A stretch of DNA of 64,000 nt. Origin: Anaerolineales bacterium (GTDB taxonomy: Bacteria > Chloroflexota > Anaerolineae > Anaerolineales > JABWBV01). Made by a program: the position numbers and the translations under genes. The notes beneath the pieces were generated by a model. It made no database searches and was not told where the DNA came from. It saw only the letters and a program-made list of their open reading frames with translations. Location: contig JACKAX010000004.1 of NCBI GenBank assembly GCA_020634875.1, positions 62,001 to 126,000 on the forward strand, read 5' to 3'. Positions 61,311 to 64,000 of the stretch are shown piece after piece; positions within the stretch are counted from its first letter, which is position 1, and each line of letters opens with the position of its first letter.

Positions 61311-64000
61311 ATGACCCCTCACCAATTTGTTCAAAAATGGAGCCAAATCTTACTCAATGAGATTGCGATGGCGCAATCGCATTTCAACGATGTCTGCGCG
61401 TTGATTGGGCACAAAACGCCCACCGATGCCGACCCGACGGGGGAATTTTTCACGTTTGAGGCGTCGGTGCAGAAAGCGGGCGGCGGTGGGGGCCGGGCGG
61501 ATGTCTGGTATAAGAGCAAATTCATTTGGGAATACAAAGGCGCACATGCCGACCTGGACAAAGCCTACCAACAACTTTTGCTTTACCGGGAATCGCTTGG
61601 CAATCCGCCGTTGTTGATTACTTCGGACACGAAGCAAATTCTGATCCATACGAACTTCACAAACACCGTCAAAAAGGTTTACACAATCGATTTTGAGGCG
61701 ATCCTGTCCGGGCAAGGGGTGGAACTGCTCCGCCGCGCTTTTCATGACCCGGAAAGTTTCCGCCCCGAGGAAACGCAGGAAGCGGTGACACGGGCAAGTG
61801 CCGATGCGTTTATCCGCGTGGCGCGCACCTTGCAAGATTGGGCAAAAGCCGAGGGGCGTCAGGAAGACCCCGAACGCTTGGCGCATTTTCTGATCCGGTT
61901 GTTGTTTGCCTTGTTTGCCGAAGATATGAAACTCTTGCCGGAGATGGTTTTTACCAAACTGGTGGAAGCGCACAAAGGCAATCCGGCAAATTTCCGCACC
62001 GCATTGCGCGGGTTGTTTTCGGCGATGCGCGACGGGCAAATGTTTGGGTTTTATGCCATCCGGTATTTCAACGGCGGGTTATTTGATGACGATTATGTTC
62101 CCGACCTTCCTGGCGGAATTCTCCACGATTTGGCGGAGGCGTGCCTGCAAAATTGGGCCAGCCTGGAACCTTCGATTTTCGGGACACTCTTTGAACGGGT
62201 CATTGATGAGAGCAAACGGGCACAATTAGGCGCACATTACACCAGCAAGGACGATATTATGCTGATTGTCGAGCCGGTGTTGATGCAGCCGTTGCGGGAG
62301 GAATGGCAAGGCGTGCGGGCAAAGGTTTCAATGGAATTAAACCATTTAGGTAGGGGCGACGCATTGCGTCGCCCCTACGAGGCATTAAATGATTTCGCCA
62401 CCAAACTCGCCAACGTCCGCATCCTCGATCCAGCGTGCGGGAGCGGCAATTTTTTGTACGTTGCCCTGCGTCAACTGCTCGATTTGCAAAAAGAAGTGAT
62501 TGTTTTTGCCGGGCGCAATCATTTGCCTGAAATTCCCCTGACCGTCAGCCCGCATCAATTGTACGGCATCGAAATCAACCCCTACGCCCACGAACTCGCT
62601 CAAATTACCGTCTGGATTGGGTATTTACAGTGGCGCTTGGAAAACGGGTTTGCCGAATTTCCTGACCCGGTTTTGCGCCCGCTCAAAAACATCGAAAACA
62701 AGGATGCCATCCTGGCGTATGATGCGGAAGGAAAGCCCGTAGAACCTGAATGGCCGGAAGTGGATGTAGTGATTGGGAATCCGCCGTTTTTGGGATCGAA
62801 AAAATTCTTAACCGAGTTTGAAGCAAGTTATGTTGAGAATTTGAGAAAAGTTTACAGTGAGCGAATGTCTGGCTTTACAGATTTAGTTGTTTACTGGTTT
62901 GAGTATGCGAGACTTCATCTAACAAGCAATAAAGTGAAAAGGGTAGGTTTATTAGCAACGAACTCAATTCGTACTCCCAGTAACAGGAAAGTTCTTGAAC
63001 GAATAAAGGAAGTAGGGGAGATTTTCATGGCTTGGTCTGATCGTGCCTGGATTCAAGACGGAGCTGCAGTTAGAGTATCTATGATTGCTTTTGATAATGG
63101 GAAAGAAACCAACAGAATTCTTGATGGCAAACACGTCAAGATTATTAATGCCGATCTTTCAGCAAGTGCTGATATTACTCAAGCAAAAACACTTCCAGAA
63201 AATTTAGGGTTTAGTTTTGTTGGTCCACAAAAAGATGGTCCTTTGGATATTCCTGATACTTTAGCAAGAAAATTTTTAGCCTTAAAAAATGATTCGGGAA
63301 AAGAAAATTCTGAAGTTGTAAAACCTTACATCAATGGGAGTGACATAGTCCGAAATAATCGTTTTTATTGGATTATTGATTTTGAATCGCGAACTCTTGA
63401 AGAAGCAAAAGTATATGAGGCACCATTTCAATATGTAGAGGAAAATCTAAAACCATTACGCAAAAATAATAGGGATAGACAACGTAGGGAGAATTGGTGG
63501 AGAATGGGACGCAGTGGAGGTGAATATCGTACTGCTGTTCAAAATTTACCCAGGCAAATTTTGACTTGTTTAACAGCAAAACACCGGCTCTTTATTTGGG
63601 CCTCAACTGAGGCAATGCCTGCAAATACGGCAGTTGCTATTGCAAGGGATGACGATTATTTCTTTGGAGTTTTACAATCATCTTTGCATGAGATTTGGTC
63701 GATACGAAAAGGCACATCTTTGGGTGTAAGTACAGATCCTCGATATATTCCATCATCCACTTTTGAAACCTTCCCTTTCCCTTGGCCACCGGGCAAGGAA
63801 CCATCCGAATCCCAGGATCCCCGCGTCTTTGCCATCGCCGAAGCCGCCCGCCAACTCGATGCGTTTCGCAATGCCTGGCTTTTCCCCCCTGAAAATGAAA
63901 TCGGTGTAACGATTAGCGAATCCATGCTCAAGAAACGCACGCTGACTAATCTTTATAACGCGTTGACGGATTATCGCGAAAAGGTCAAAGGAAAACATCG
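61311..64000 (+). CDS. Type IIL (MmeI-like) restriction-modification enzyme, 3' end beyond window
   Basis: 896 residues are visible and the frame is open at the edge. The start ATG has GGATGGAC upstream. The N-terminal nuclease shows Asp64...Glu74-Tyr-Lys76 (FIWEYKG), the same D-x9-ExK spacing as described for MmeI. A helical connector follows, then the gamma-class DNA adenine methyltransferase with motif I DPACGSGN (from residue 373), YGIEINPYA, and motif IV NPPF (from 490). The target-recognition domain begins about residue 600 (YINGSDIVRNNRFYW). Single proteins of this type cut and methylate DNA. A 29-bp palindrome is inserted in frame just before motif I. Confidence 0.88.
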   Translation, partial: MTPHQFVQKWSQILLNEIAMAQSHFNDVCALIGHKTPTDADPTGEFFTFEASVQKAGGGGGRADVWYKSKFIWEYKGAHADLDKAYQQLLLYRESLGNPPLLITSDTKQILIHTNFTNTVKKVYTIDFEAILSGQGVELLRRAFHDPESFRPEETQEAVTRASADAFIRVARTLQDWAKAEGRQEDPERLAHFLIRLLFALFAEDMKLLPEMVFTKLVEAHKGNPANFRTALRGLFSAMRDGQMFGFYAIRYFNGGLFDDDYVPDLPGGILHDLAEACLQNWASLEPSIFGTLFERVIDESKRAQLGAHYTSKDDIMLIVEPVLMQPLREEWQGVRAKVSMELNHLGRGDALRRPYEALNDFATKLANVRILDPACGSGNFLYVALRQLLDLQKEVIVFAGRNHLPEIPLTVSPHQLYGIEINPYAHELAQITVWIGYLQWRLENGFAEFPDPVLRPLKNIENKDAILAYDAEGKPVEPEWPEVDVVIGNPPFLGSKKFLTEFEASYVENLRKVYSERMSGFTDLVVYWFEYARLHLTSNKVKRVGLLATNSIRTPSNRKVLERIKEVGEIFMAWSDRAWIQDGAAVRVSMIAFDNGKETNRILDGKHVKIINADLSASADITQAKTLPENLGFSFVGPQKDGPLDIPDTLARKFLALKNDSGKENSEVVKPYINGSDIVRNNRFYWIIDFESRTLEEAKVYEAPFQYVEENLKPLRKNNRDRQRRENWWRMGRSGGEYRTAVQNLPRQILTCLTAKHRLFIWASTEAMPANTAVAIARDDDYFFGVLQSSLHEIWSIRKGTSLGVSTDPRYIPSSTFETFPFPWPPGKEPSESQDPRVFAIAEAARQLDAFRNAWLFPPENEIGVTISESMLKKRTLTNLYNALTDYREKVKGKH
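62350..62378. repeat. 29-bp palindrome inside the restriction-modification gene
   Basis: GTAGGGGCGACGCA (62350-62363), a central T, and its perfect inverse (62365-62378). It keeps the reading frame and encodes residues LGRGDALRRPYE (about 346-357), absent from the conserved core of the family. It resembles the common GTAGGGGC...GCCCCTAC class of dispersed repeats. Confidence 0.85.

Noticed and set aside
1..64000. tRNA, rRNA or prophage genes
   Set aside because: No T-loop/acceptor patterns, rRNA-like conserved blocks, integrase or phage structural genes were recognised; a tRNAscan/Infernal run would be decisive.

Overview
The window looks like a chromosomal piece of a Chloroflexi bacterium, most likely class Anaerolineae. 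The inference rests on lipoproteins with long Pro/Thr/Glu linkers after the lipobox, Tat-type solute-binding lipoproteins (RRDFLRLL...AAC), a very large PAS/GAF hybrid histidine kinase, and sugar ABC systems served by MsmK/UgpC-type ATPases instead of a PTS. No rRNA, tRNA or prophage genes were recognised. Coding density is high up to about 58.7 kb; the last 5 kb is accessory DNA.

Layout. (1) 1-12.5 kb, minus strand: a partial response regulator/GAF protein, a giant hybrid kinase, a STAS-like protein, an AlbA_2/ATPase regulator, Lon protease and FolC. (2) 12.6-16.2 kb, plus strand: an orphan PhnD-like binding lipoprotein, then a copper/CuA-assembly group (a DeoR-type HTH fused to a NosL-like domain, a PCu(A)C chaperone and SCO1), with clear promoters and terminators. 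(3) 16.2-39.7 kb, minus strand: a 23-kb carbohydrate locus read from a ROK repressor and its consensus promoter/palindrome (39.65-39.73 kb) to a bidirectional terminator at 16.2 kb. It encodes a GH35/42-like beta-galactosidase, a secreted GH30, a lipoprotein with five copies of a carbohydrate-binding-like module, a sugar ABC importer with three ATPases, GH16, a PfkB kinase and GH4. One permease gene is broken by many frameshifts, as is the start of the ATPase gene next to it. (4) 39.9-42.7 kb: a PadR-controlled SDR/FAD-oxidoreductase operon with an operator overlapping its promoter. (5) 42.7-51.1 kb: an MFS transporter and a corrinoid methyl-transfer locus (DUF1638, RACo-type activator, methyl-THF methyltransferase, corrinoid protein, UroD-type methyltransferase), divergent from a GntR regulator coupled to a second corrinoid protein. 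(6) 51.1-58.7 kb: a TldE/TldD pair, a second hybrid kinase and an internally duplicated protein of unknown function. (7) 58.7-64 kb: a degenerate 41-bp tandem array, a hairpin cluster, eight ~92-bp REP-type inverted-repeat units around a RAYT transposase, and the start of a type IIL (MmeI-like) restriction-modification gene interrupted in frame by a palindrome.

How it works together. In the carbohydrate locus the lipoproteins (CBM-like protein, GH30, solute-binding protein) would act outside the cell, the ABC permeases would import oligosaccharides, and the signal-less GH35/42, GH16, GH4 and PfkB proteins would finish degradation in the cytoplasm, under ROK control. In the corrinoid locus, a methyl group would pass from an unknown donor via the UroD-type enzyme to the corrinoid protein and then to tetrahydrofolate, with the 2Fe-2S activator rescuing oxidised cobalt. 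The most unusual items are the DeoR-NosL fusion, the six related sugar-binding-like modules, a widespread class of intergenic inverted repeats whose arms are tandem short words, the 41-bp array and the RAYT/REP island.
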